Positions 22,851 through 33,797 of a stretch of 64,000 bases of DNA are shown one piece after another (positions within the stretch are counted from its first letter, which is position 1; every line of letters starts with the position of its first letter). The position numbers and the translations under genes are program-made. The DNA lies in NCBI GenBank assembly GCA_902729315.2, contig LR746273.1, positions 129,001-193,000 on the forward strand, in the 5' to 3' direction. The notes under the pieces were generated by a model, which ran no database searches, was not told the origin of the DNA, and saw only the letters and a program-made list of their open reading frames with translations. Source of the DNA: Spirodela intermedia (lineage: Eukaryota > Streptophyta > Magnoliopsida > Alismatales > Araceae).

Positions 22851-23959
22851 TAAACTCTTATTTAACTACATAGTGTCTATACCACTTAAGGCCTCAAATT
22901 AAATTTAGTGACACATGCACTAATTTTAGGGGATACTTCTTGAGTAGGTCATCCTCATTTTTTTTTCCCTTTATTTTCTAACCAATTTAACTTTGATAGT
23001 TTTAAAGTCATTAATCCTCTTCATATTTCGAAATGATTTGTAGCAAGCATTTGCACAACCTCTAAATAAGCTTGCAGCTTCACTTCCATTAAATTGAGAC
23101 TTCTCTTCTCACCGCTTTGTTCCCTTCTATTGTAACATCAAGATTTCTCATGTTTCTAACATAGTGGTCATTTGTAGGAAATGTCAACCTTGTTGTGCCT
23201 AATATGCCTAATTAAAACTATGTACTACTTGTCACCTTGTTTATTTCTCAACTCCAATCTTTGTTGATATGTAGGCTTAAGATACTAACAATTCACTAAT
23301 TCATGCTACTTAGAGATGATGAAATATTTCTTTACCAGGTTAAGAGAAATTCTTAAATTTACACAACCTCATCAACTTGCACATAATAAATTTAGATATT
23401 CTAGTTTATTTTCACAATTTCATTTATTATATCATTGAGAAAAAATTATGTGACCTCAAAATCATGATAATATTCTACCATTATCTCATCTGGTCTAAGT
23501 TTCAAACATTACTAGTAGACATTGTTGAGGATGCCGATCTAAAATGTTGTAATATAATGTTTGATGTTTGTCCAATCTTGTAAAAGATAGCACTCTATCA
23601 TTTAAAATTAACATGACAAGTCATCTACATCAGAAAGCTCAATGTTACATTGTTTAATTATTTTTCTATTGATAATGTACTTATCTTGAAAAACAACATG
23701 ATGTGAAAGATTCAACCATTTTCATTGGACTTATTAAAGAGATGAATGTAATGACAACAAATCGACTTGCTCATCTCCTTCAACAAATTGGCTTTGATGG
23801 TGCATAAGAACATGCAATTCCTTGAGATTTTGTGACCCATTGGAATAGATGATCTTGCAGCATGTCACTTGATTTTATCATGATTGATTTGTTTATGCTG
23901 ATGATTACACTCTTTTCCTCCACTTTAGTTATTTATCAAAATAGATGATCTAAAATATG

Positions 23960-24105
23960 AGAGAAATTATGGTTTCTACAACTCTTCCCTCATGTTGTCT
24001 ATGTTGGTCTTAACCCCTTCTATGTTGTTCTCCATTGCATCCATGTGATTATTATAGACCTTTGAAGTCATCAATCTCATGTCATTGGCTTTGATGCTAA
24101 ATTGA
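23960..24105 (-). mobile_element. Gypsy Gag N-terminus and primer-binding region
   Basis: GGCTTTGATGCTAAATTGAC near 24083-24102 resembles a mutated complement of the tRNA-Met primer site (normally GGCTCTGATACCA) at an LTR edge. Immediately inside it, the minus strand reads MTSKVYNNHMDAMENNIEGV, in the style of the coiled N-terminus of plant gypsy Gag. The 5' LTR would therefore lie to the right, from about 24103 to 24760, with the element read leftwards. Confidence 0.55.
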
Positions 24106-25849
24106 CAAAAATTACAAGAAACTATACACAACTAACTTAGAGTAGGGGAAGAAACTATGAGGGTTTGCAAAGCCTTACTCACACCTATGTAGGTACTTAG
24201 AAATTGTCTCTTCTTTGTTATTAGTTCCTCTCCATACCTAAAGCTTATACTTATCTTCCATGGCTGACCTTATAAAGCCTACCCTTATTATGGTAGAATT
24301 ACCCCTTTTCTACCTCTTGCTTATAAGTATGCATTAGTGCCTTACTGCATAATCTATAGGTTATGATGGGGCAACATGATGGCCCTCTTGCTTGACACCA
24401 CCCATTAATGCTAATAAATGTGGTGAATGTTGTCTTCTTCTTTGTCACCTATTAATGTATCTTGCCGCTCAAAATAAATTTTCAACCTCTCTCCCTCTCT
24501 CACTTTATTTTTTATTAAGAGAAAAAAAGAAGAGATTGAATATGTGGCCTAGTGATTCTTCACATTAAAATGAGTAATTTATTTTGAGCCTATCTCTTTG
24601 AAGACAAAAATATGTTCAGCATCACATTGACGAAAGATATGCAATAGTGTTGTAGGGTTATCGATTCTTTTGCTCTTCCACTTAAATAAATTCATTTAGC
24701 TCTCTCCATAGTTGTATAAGAAAATTTCCTAGCCACTTAAACTCTAGCACATTATTTATTCATGTATTTCATTCGTACTCCATCTTTCCATCTTATACTT
24801 TTGTCTTAATATTTTGGTTGCATTCACACTTAGTGGATAATAGGTTTTGAAAATTATTTTATGCAATAGGTATTCATATCTTTCTATTAATAGATGAAAT
24901 TTAAACTTACATAATGTTGAATATTTTGAATTGCCCATATGAAAACTGACAATTTTTAGAAGTACTGAGTAAGAGCAAAACTTCCATGCACAACATATTG
25001 TCTATAAATTTGATGCCAACCTCTTAGTTATGGACGTCGACCTCCAAATAAAAATTATGCAGAAGATGTAAGAAAGACAAGAGGGGTTTGTCTAATCACA
25101 TTTGATCTCTTTCCTCCATATAATTTGGAAACACCTTCATCTTCACTATGGTGTGCTGAAAAAAAAATTAAAATTTTGAATGAGACTCACTAACCAAACA
25201 AATAGAAAAATCACTCAAGTCAACAATCTTGTTCCTCTCTTTTCTCTTAAATAAGAAATAGAGAAATAGACGCCTAAACTATGGAATAAGTGGAAAGCAT
25301 GCTCTCTTCTTCACTCATGCACCGTATTTACCTTACCTTTTCAATAATCTTAGCCACTATTTCTTTCTTTGGCCATTTGTGAAGAAAAAGGAATATGACT
25401 CAATTAATTTAAAACTTTAATAATAAGATTCTCTCTCTTTGACTTGCTCAAACTTCTCTAAGAATTTGGCTACCCATTCTCTTTTGGGTCTTAATGTCTT
25501 AACATGTGTGAATATTAGATAAGTTTAAGTGATGTTCAAACCAAGTTATTGGTGCATTAACAACTTGTGATAACAACACTCACTACTGTTATATATCAAG
25601 TCTAGTCAGCATTAAACATCTCTCATCATTTTTTATCAAGTTGTGAGAACATCAAGAATAATCTAAAGTGTTTAGCTAAAGTTATACTAAAAATTTTGGT
25701 CTTTATCACAACAAATTTAGTTAATTATACTTTCACATTTACATCAATCTTCTAAGTCAATCATTACTTTTTGGTACATCAATCTCTTTAAATCTCTACA
25801 AATAAAATCTTCTTAATGCTAACATTGCAAATGCCAAAATTTATCTTTT

Positions 25850-26130
25850 CAAGTCAGTAATATCATCTATAGATTTATGTGCAACCATCATGTTATCAAG
25901 AAATAACATGAGCAGAAGAATAATATCATCATTAAAAGAATTAAAATATACATAACTAACATACCTACTTCTTGTGTATGTGTCCACAAAAAAGATTAAA
26001 TCTTTCATTCCAATAACAAAGGACTGATTTCAAAATTTATAAACATATTTTTGAAGGTTTCACATAATTTGTTCACTACATTATTGTACAAAATCACTTA
26101 GGGCCATATGAATCTCTTCATCTAAATTTT
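25850..26130 (-). mobile_element. Ty1-copia reverse transcriptase relic
   Basis: The minus strand shows NLDEEIHMALSDFV near 26130-26085, corresponding to the LNGxLDEEIYMxQPEGF region of copia RT, and then SRYVSYVYFN and LLLMLFLDNMMVAHKS near 25980-25865, corresponding to the block normally reading LLLYVDDMLIA. The YVDD catalytic box has decayed to FLDN, and stops and frameshifts interrupt the rest. Confidence 0.78.
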
Positions 26131-26542
26131 AATCAAAGAATGAAAGTTTTAAATTGAACCATTTTAATTCTAAGTATAGCATATATATTAAAGCAAGGAA
26201 AAACTTGATTGAATAATGTCTTATTACCAAGGATTTTTTTTAATTTAAATTATTATTTTTCCTCTCCCCAAATCACATTGTTACTAAATGAACATTTTAT
26301 TTGGGTGACTCGCTTGTCAAATCAACTTTTTTTCTTCTAATGCACCAGTTTGGAACGAGTTGTCTTATTATTACTGAAAAGTTTGACTAATTCTTAAGTC
26401 TCATCTTCGTTCAGATAATTCATCATTGTACATCTAATTAGATAATTCAACCCCCTTCTTGGTATTTCACTTGGCATGAGGGGCTGATCAAGATGGATTG
26501 AATATATTTTGTTTATAGGAGTAAAATACTAAGCTCAAAATA

Positions 26543-26615
26543 GATCGCGTGGCCTAATGGATAAGGCGCTCGCCTCCGGAGCGGGAGATTGTGGGTTCGA
26601 GTCCCACCGTGATCG
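26543..26615 (+). tRNA. tRNA-Arg (anticodon CCG)
   Basis: A full cloverleaf can be folded by eye: acceptor GATCGCG with CGTGATC (one G-U pair), D arm GCC-TAATGGATAA-GGC, anticodon stem CTCGC/GCGGG with loop CTCCGGA giving anticodon CCG (positions 34-36), and T arm GTGGG-TTCGAGT-CCCAC. The discriminator base is G. There is no intron and no encoded CCA, as expected for a plant nuclear tRNA gene. Internal A and B boxes (TGGCCTAATGG and GGTTCGAGTCC) are intact. Confidence 0.96.
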
Positions 26616-26630
26616 ACATCTCCCCGATCC

Positions 26631-26635
26631 TTTTT
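26631..26635 (+). terminator. RNA polymerase III terminator of the tRNA gene
   Basis: A run of five T residues on the sense strand, 16 nt after the tRNA 3' end. Confidence 0.75.
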
Positions 26636-27618
26636 GCGGAGGGGGTGCAGCACACGAGAATCTCCTCCTTTCATTTGCCTGCTTCAGACAGCCCACTGGA
26701 AGGCTTCCAAAAAGCCTCGTTTCTTTCCCCTCTGATCGAATTAGGTTAGGGTTTTTCCCACATTTCTCTTCTTCATTGGATTCCACACTGGAGCGTCGTG
26801 TCGTTCTCCTGGCGGGCCGCGAATCCTTTCCCTCGCTGTTCCTCGGTGTTTAACTTAGTTACCCTTCTCTTCTTGTCATCTTTTTGCTTACTTTTCTTGT
26901 CTCGTCCTCTCTCTACATCGCGGTTGAGTTAAATGCAAGGTATCTTTTCGCAGTGTCTCGTTTGAACTTAGAAGGGGAATTATCAGAGCTCTTGATTTCC
27001 TCATGACCTTGGGCGATTTGATTTTTTTATTTCGACTTGTTTAGTGGGTCGGTGTGCGTTTCGGGGATTCTTGAGGCAGGTGTTCATGATGTTAGTGTAA
27101 CTGGTAGTCAGTGATGTCGAGTGGTGAGACGAAAACGGTGTCCTGGCGTAATTTCTCGTTTTACTTCACCTAAAACTTGGTCGGCGAACTATCCGTTTGA
27201 ATCAGGATTCGCTTTGCTGTTTGTCTGGAGGTACAGTTATAAGTTTCCTTTTTTATATATCTTTACTAATATTCTGATCTTAAATGTTTTGTAAGGGGAT
27301 CTTGGGCTCAATGGATATTTATTTTAATTGCATTCCTTCATTTCGTTGTCCAATTATTTGTTGTTGATACCTTCCGTTGATCTGTTACTTTTTAGGTCAG
27401 TGTTAAAAAAACACTTTCTGTTTTAAAAAAAGTTTCTGACAAACTCGGTGCTAATTCTATCAGATGGCTTCAAGGAAACTGACTTTCACTCGCTGGAACA
27501 CTGAACTGTGATCTTCCAGGACGCATTAGAATAGGAGGAATTCTATTTTGATCTCTTTATTCATACATCAGATAATTCAAGGTATGCTGTGAGAAAATCT
27601 TTGGGTCAGTGACCGAGG
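26636..27618 (+). promoter_or_regulatory. Promoter and 5' UTR region of the TOL gene
   Basis: Contains TTAGGGTTTTTCCCAC near 26746-26761, a motif frequent near plant transcription starts, followed by a pyrimidine-rich leader. A leader intron is possible because about 850 nt separate this motif from the ATG, but its borders were not fixed. No coding frame is supported. Confidence 0.45.
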
Positions 27619-30505
27619 ATGGATAAATTGAATTTTCAAGCTTTGGGGGAGCGTCTAAAGATTGGTGGTGAACGTCTGAAGGCTGGTGGGGCTGAGATGA
27701 GCAGAAAAGTCAGTTTAAAGATGAAAGAGATGCTTCAAGGACAGTCCCAAGAGGCTAAAATGGTTGATGAAGCCACATCGGAAAACTTAACTGAGCCAAA
27801 CTGGGGCCTTAATCTGCGGATATGTGGGCTACTGAATGCAGAGGAGTTGAATGGTTCTGAAGTCATGAGGGCGATAAAGAAGAAGATTGCTTGCAAAAGT
27901 ACGATCAGCCAAAAGTTGAGTCTGGATTTGCTGGATGCTTGTGCCATGAATTGTGATAAGACTTTCTCTGTGGTGGCATCAGAAAAAGTTTTAGACGAGA
28001 TGATTAGGATGATTGATAATCCCCAAACACATCAAAGTAATAGGCTTGTAGCCTTCCAGATGATAAAGGCCTGGGGTGAGTCAGAAGATCTTTTATATTT
28101 ACCCGTTTTCCAGCAGATATACATGGTAAGCAATGTCTCTGTATCTTCTTTTTGGTCATTAAATTATTTTTTTGCGTCGTTTTCCACTTTGAAATTTGAA
28201 GACCAGAAGTCCCCTTGGAGATCCATTGCTTTCGAGTAAATTTGAATTCAGCTTTTTATCGCGTTTCATTCTGCTGTTTTCATTTCTTAATAGATTCATA
28301 CTTTTAGGTTTTGGATTTTTTTTTTATATTTGTATCCAGTGTTTTTATTTGGAGTTGTCTACATGCAGAGAAAAATTACAATTTACTCACATCCATCCTC
28401 TTTTGCTGACCTGTTTCTCCATTTTATTTCGCCTATTCATGTTTTGGTGTTCAAATTGCCTTTAAGTTTGTGGCAATTACTTTTCGTTGATAAAATTAAA
28501 AAAATTTAGGCATATATGCTAACTGTTCACAGGGTCTAAATGGCACCCAAATCCCCATCGAAGTGCAAAGATGACCTAGAAACGACCGATGTAAATCACT
28601 AGGGACTGGGCCGAACCTTTACGCAAGGAGGTCGGGCTTGACGGTCACTTTTATGGGGAGACATGTCTCGGCATCAGCTCATGATGAAGCCAAAATACTA
28701 GACATATCTACTGCTTCTTCCAAACTTTGCAATTACACCATAGTCAGTAAACAACAATACTGGTCACTGAGCGAATTTTTTTATGTCCTATTATGCCATT
28801 ATGTTGGTTTACACCCTATAGAGAGCATACCTTGCTGTGAGTTGACCAATGACAACTTAATGAATATATTTGGGAACTTATCAAATTGAACTTGAGCGAA
28901 GGAGAATTTGAGATGTGCTATGATGTCAGGGGGGGAGAACTCTGACATTTTTCTTGAGAACGTTGTTTCGTTCTGATAGTGTTGGTGGAAGATCGCTCTG
29001 AGCACTCATGTCGTGGTTATATGAAGTCTGCATTCATATTTTAGTCACAGCAGCATGAAGGGATGAACTCCTCAACTTGAAGATCTTAGTTGGTATCACC
29101 TTGAAAGATCCTAACTTGATTAGATGGTGCCTCACCACGATTGATTTTTCAAAAGTACCCTCTCTTTAGAAGTTCATTCAGCCTATTTTAAAATTCGTGC
29201 TCCGGGTTTTCTTTTGAATTCTCGAAAAAATTGACACAGATTACCATGTATCACGTACATCTTTGGAGCATGCACGTCTTCTTTACTTTGCTTATGTTTA
29301 TTTTTTATATAAATGGTGTATAATTACTAGTATACGTCATAAAGTTAGAAACGTCTCCAAATTTTATTGATTTGGATCCTATTTTCCTGCACGTCAATCT
29401 GTTATACCTTTTTTTTGTGGGGGGAACTACTGTTCCTCTCGGCTTTGGGAACATTTTGTCAGATAAATCTGTGTACAATAATGTTTGCAGAATTTGAAGT
29501 CAAGAGATGTTCCCTTCAACACGGGGGATGGTGGTAATCTGTCTACGGAGTTCACTTCTGCGGAGTCAGGGTTTGGTGAACCATTATTCTCTCTTCCTGG
29601 ACTGCACCCTAATCTTGATCTTGGCCATCATCAGAATGTGGATGTAGACTTAGATGATATCACCTACCTTGGCAGTGGCCTTTCGACGGAAGAAAAGAAC
29701 GAAGTACTTGTTGTGACACGGAATAGCTTGGAGATCCTTTCTTCTCTTTTGAACTCTGAGAAGCCGAACGAAGCAATCAAGGTACGCGTTCTTCTCCCTC
29801 TTCTTGGTTTTTGCTGTCAGAAAAAAGAGCCATCGTCTTCCTGTGCATGGTTTCTGTTGTCTTTGACTCCGGGAAAGCCCGTATATTTCTGTTGATGCTT
29901 AGTCGAAAGTAGCTTCGACCATCCCACTCACAACTAGTCGGCATTGAGGGAAGCAATGCTAAATGTGGTGGATTGAGGGAACCCAACAGCAACAGCCATC
30001 GACTTCTCATCAAACTCGAAACTAACAGACCTGGAGTGCAGCTGTCTCGGTGCAAAATCAAGATTATTTTTTTTTTGTGTGTGTGAAGTTACTTTTGTTT
30101 ATCGTTATTCATCATTTGTGGCTAATCCCATTGTTTAGATGACGATGCTTCAGACAAGCAGATGGTAAAATTACGTGGCATCTCGCTGTGGTGGTGCAGG
30201 ACGATCTGACGTTGGGCATGCTCGAGAGGTGCAGGGACGCGCAGCCAGTGATACAGAGGATAATGGAGACGGTGGGTGACGACGAGGACATGCTGTTCTG
30301 TGCCCTGAATCTCCACGAGGAGCTCCTGCTCGTCCTCTCCAAGTATGCGGAGATGGAGGCTCTGTTGCCCCCGCCCCACCACCCGGGCACCAACCCCCCG
30401 GCGGAGCCGAGCATTCCCAGTGCGGGAGGCGCGAACGAGGCCGCAAGCCCCGGGAAGCCCGGGGAGGAGGCGGAGCAGGCGTTATCAGCAGATAAAGACA
30501 AATAG
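27619..30505 (+). CDS. TOM1-like (TOL) protein, VHS and GAT domains
   Basis: Three coding exons: 27619-28125, 29491-29781 and 30200-30505, giving 367 residues; all introns are GT-AG. The N-terminus FQALGERLKIGGERLKAGG resembles the leader of Arabidopsis TOL1. A VHS domain covers about residues 45-170 (ATSENLTEPNWGLNLRICGL, then AFQMIKAWGES) and a GAT domain about 220-325 (EVLVVTRNSLEILSSLL, then MLERCRDAQPVIQRIMETVG and LHEELLLVLSKYAEM). TOL proteins bind ubiquitinated membrane cargo and pass it to ESCRT, acting as ESCRT-0 substitutes in plants. The usual RGIRFPGRD segment after VHS has shrunk to SLKSRDVPF-like text here (NLKSRDVPFN), and the C-terminus is a short Pro/Gly/Ala-rich tail without the long extensions of some TOLs. 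It lies upstream of, and in the same direction as, the 11S globulin gene. Confidence 0.93.
28126..29490 (+). other. Large first intron of the TOL gene
   Basis: GT-AG intron of 1365 nt at the end of the VHS domain. Short frames inside show no family resemblance. Confidence 0.85.
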
Positions 30506-30568
30506 CCGGAGATGAACCCGCAGAGCTTCTTTGCATGTACATGAGCAAGAGGCCCTGTATGTGATGAT

Positions 30569-30581
30569 GAATAATAAATAA
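30569..30581 (+). terminator. Likely poly(A) signal region of the TOL gene
   Basis: ATGAATAATAAATAA, with AATAAA, lies about 65-75 nt after the TOL stop codon. Confidence 0.55.
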
Positions 30582-30599
30582 GCTTGCTTGCTTCCTACC

Positions 30600-30927
30600 G
30601 TTTGTTTCAGATCTGATGCGTCTCATGTAGCTCGGCGACTTCGCGTGGCGTCGCAGCTGTGGCGTGTCCGCGGGCATGGAGACCGCGGCAACTCGTGCTA
30701 CCCAGGCGCCGTACGTGGCGAACTCCTTCCTCGATATCGACACGGGCAATTTCGCCGTTAGCGCCCCTTGGCAGCGGCTCGAGCACCTGTCACCCTGCGT
30801 CGACGCTTCCCCGCCTACAAATGCCCGCCGCTCCCCGCGGCCGTAGCCCATCGTCACCGGCGGTCTTAGTTGGTGAGTTGAGCCTCCGTCGGCATCGAAA
30901 GAAAGAGAGAGTGTGGGCGCGCCTGCC
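30600..30927 (+). promoter_or_regulatory. Promoter of the 11S globulin gene
   Basis: Only 422 nt separate the TOL stop from the globulin ATG. An ABRE-type core ACGTGGC lies at 30713-30719, and a weak TATA-like CTACAAATG is near 30813. An RY-type CATGCATG is not in the promoter but lies inside intron 1 at about 31269-31276. ABRE and RY motifs are typical of seed-specific storage-protein genes. Confidence 0.4.
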
Positions 30928-32701
30928 ATGGCCGGCCGAAGGGTCAGCTTTGTGTGCTGGGCTCTATGCTTGGGGCTCCTCTGGTACGGTTCCCTCGCGC
31001 AGCTGGACTTTGAGCAGAGGCGACCTAGCGTCCGGGGAGGGCACCGCCGGTTCCGCGACCAGAGCGAGTGCCGCCTGCGGGAGCTACAGGCCCAGGAGCC
31101 CGCCCACCGGGTCGAGTCCGAGGCGGGTGTGAGCGAGTACTGGGACGCCGACGATCAGCAGTTCGACTGCGCTGGCGTGGCCGCCGTCCGTCACACTGTC
31201 CAGCCCCGCGGCCTCGTCCTGCCCGAGTTCTCCAACTCCCCGCGCCTCGTCTACATCGTCCAAGGTGCGCATGCATGCCCATGCCCCCCTCTCTCCCTCC
31301 TTCCTCTCTTCTTCGTGGACGACTCAAGATCATGCCGCCTGCTGCGCAGGCTCGGGGATCACGGCGGCGGTCGTCCCGGGCTGCCCCGAGACGTTCCACT
31401 CCGTCGAGCAGCCCCAGCGTGAGAGACGGGAGGAACGCCCCGGCCAGCAGCAGGCCTCGCGTTCCTCAGATCAGCACCAGAAGATCCGCCGCTTCCGCCA
31501 GGGAGACATCCTCGCTCTGCCCGCCGGAGTCACCCACTGGTGTTACAACGACGGCGACACCCCGGTCGTCGCCGTCACTGTGTTCGACACCAGCAGCTAC
31601 TCCAACCAGCTCGACCGCAATCCCAGGGTAATATAACGGGCCTTCCTTATCAGCCGATTCTGTTCCGTCTCTGCGATTTCATCTTCCCCAGCGATCAGCT
31701 CGCTGATGGAGGTTGTGTTGGTCTTGTGCACGCACGGACGACGACGACGACGGGGGGATGGACAGAAATTCTTTCTGGCGGGGAGCCAACGGAGGGAAGG
31801 ATGGCAGCAGGAGCGCCAGACCGAAAGGGAGGAGAAGGCCGGCGGCAACATATTTAGCGGCTTCGACGACGGCCTCTTGGCGGAGGCTTTTGGCGTGAGC
31901 CGCGAGGTGGTGAGGAAGCTCAAGACCGCGGACGACAAGCGGGGTACCATAGTCCGAGTGGAGAGGGGCCTCGAGGTGGTCGGGCCGCGGAGGGGGCGGG
32001 AAGAGGAGGAGAAGGAAGAACGGAGGCGAGAGGGTGAGGAAGAAAGGAGGAGGGAGGACAACGGCCTGGAGGAGACCCTCTGCAACGCGAGGCTCAGGGA
32101 AAACATTGGTGACCCCGTCAAGGCCGATTTCTACAGCCGAGAGGGCGGCCACATCGCCACCCTTAACAGCCAGAAGCTCCCCGTCCTCAGGCTCCTCCAG
32201 TTGAGCGCCGAGAAGGGTCGTCTCCGCAGGGTGAGCCAACTGCGAACCCACCCTCCTCCTCAGCTCTTTGATCCCCGTCTCTGGGCTCATGTTTGCCTGT
32301 TCCTGCAGAACGCCATCCTCGCCCCGCACTGGAATATCAATGCCCACAGCGTCATCTACTGCACCCGCGGCGCCGCCCGGATCCAGATAGTCGGCGCGGG
32401 GCAGCGCGCGCTCTACGACGGCGAGATCCGGAGGGGGCAGATCCTGATCGTGCCGCAGGGGCACGCGGTGGTGAAGCAAGCCAAGGACGAGGAGTTCGAG
32501 TGGGTGTCCTTCAAGACCAACGACAACGCCATGGTGAGCCCTCTGGCCGGCCAGACCTCCGTCTTCCGAGCCATCCCCGAGGACGTGCTGGCCAACGCCT
32601 ACCGCTTCTCCCGTGAGGAGGCTCGGCGGCTCAAGTTCAACCGCGACCACGAGACGCTGCTGCTCCGCCCCCTGTCCCAGGAGAGGAGGGCGTCCGCCTG
32701 A
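30928..32701 (+). CDS. 11S globulin (legumin-type) seed storage protein precursor
   Basis: Four exons: 30928-31264, 31350-31627, 31766-32230 and 32309-32701, giving 490 residues, the classic legumin gene structure with three GT-AG introns. A signal peptide (residues 1-25, ending YGSLAQ) sends it to the ER and then to protein storage vacuoles. Two cupin domains are seen: the acidic chain with [19 protein letters not shown], and the basic chain with [20 protein letters not shown] and [12 protein letters not shown]. The Asn-Gly cleavage site of the vacuolar processing enzyme is intact in NGLEETLC (N304-G305), with the interchain Cys at 311. A long Glu/Arg-rich low-complexity stretch (about residues 279-303) precedes it, longer than in many legumins. 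The open frame extends upstream only to a GTG, so the first ATG is used. Coding GC is very high. Confidence 0.96.
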
Positions 32702-33797
32702 GTGGATACCGAGCACCTCGTGGCAGCATTGTGTGGCCTGCCTGCCTCTCTCCCTTCCTCTTCGTTTTTTTCCCCTTTCCCCCCCTCGTTTGGTCATCGC
32801 GAAGACGACGACTGCTACTGTTACTACCAGTAGTAGTGTGTATGTCTGGAAATAATGCCCTGCGTTGAGCACGCAGCGGCCGCCTCCCAGCTGAGAGAGG
32901 CTCAGGTCCAGTGTAATGAGGAAGAAGAAGGCACTATCTTTTTTGCAGACTGATATAAGCTGATGCCATCTAGACGTTAAGAACAAACATTAGAGTCTTG
33001 AATCCACAAGTCAAGAAAAGTGTATTAATCATTGAATTCAAAAGGGCCGAAAATGCGCTAAATAGGCCAAAAACAGTTTGTGAGACTAGAAAAACAGATT
33101 TATTACGAAATTAAAGTATAAAACGAAATAACAATAAAAACAGCTAATAGGACTGGGAATCTGATGCATTAGCCGCACGATTTATTTGTTGGATTCAATC
33201 TGATTTTAGGCCTTCCCATCACTATAGCCCATTTTTCCCGTTTTCAAACTGTCGGTTCACCAATTTGTGGGCTTTTCTCGTTTCTTCGAGTGGTATCCGG
33301 CAGTCAATCACATCTCTTGCCCACAACGAGAGCGTAGCATATAACCTGATCTGAGGCACATAATTTCATCCTGGCCGATGGCTTATCGATCTGCTGGGCC
33401 ATCTCTAGTGGCTTTGGAGAGGGGGTGTCCAACATAGTAGCTTCCCACCTCTGCAACATGCGAGAGAGAGAGAGAGAGAGAGGACGATACGCGGCATCAT
33501 TTCTAGTTTCACCAACTAGATAGGGTGGAGGGGCAGAGTAATTACCAACTTCAGAAGAAATAAAACGTCCATAATGATGCCTGGCAAACACATTACTGGC
33601 GATTAGAATGGACGCGTCTTACAGGCAGCTCCTCTCCGAGGCACACCTGTACATGCCTAGGTGAGGAAGAAGGATTAAAACAGCTAGGTGTCTCATACAC
33701 CGGCTGACGTCTGGGTGAGGAGCAAGGATATAAACAAAAATTCACATCATATCGGGGGATCTTCAGAGGGAGTCTGGCTGGGTGATCCTCCTGAGAC
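32702..33797. other. Convergent 3' flanks of the globulin and SMC1 genes
   Basis: Contains the 3' UTR of the 11S globulin gene on the left and of SMC1 on the right. No gene is supported; one (GA)n run lies at 33461-33482. Confidence 0.55.

Larger units (their letters stand above)
17500..26500. mobile_element. AT-rich island of nested, decayed LTR retrotransposons
   Basis: About 9 kb with no open frame above 83 codons and few CpG sites, as expected after long methylation-driven C-to-T decay. Within it I can place a gypsy Gag start, a gypsy protease relic, a copia reverse transcriptase relic, LTR-like ends and a tandem repeat array (separate entries). Both copia- and gypsy-type pieces occur, so at least two elements are involved. 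Exact borders and target-site duplications were not found. Confidence 0.8.

Noticed and set aside
26557-26853. Open frames across the tRNA gene
   Set aside because: They translate the tRNA itself and its flank; the cloverleaf explains the sequence.
30171-30929. 252-codon minus-strand frame over the TOL 3' exon and globulin promoter
   Set aside because: Antisense to the GAT-domain exon; composition-driven and without any domain.
31679-32986. 435-codon open frame on the minus strand opposite the 11S globulin gene
   Set aside because: Mirror frame of GC-rich cupin exons and runs through real introns; no family resemblance.
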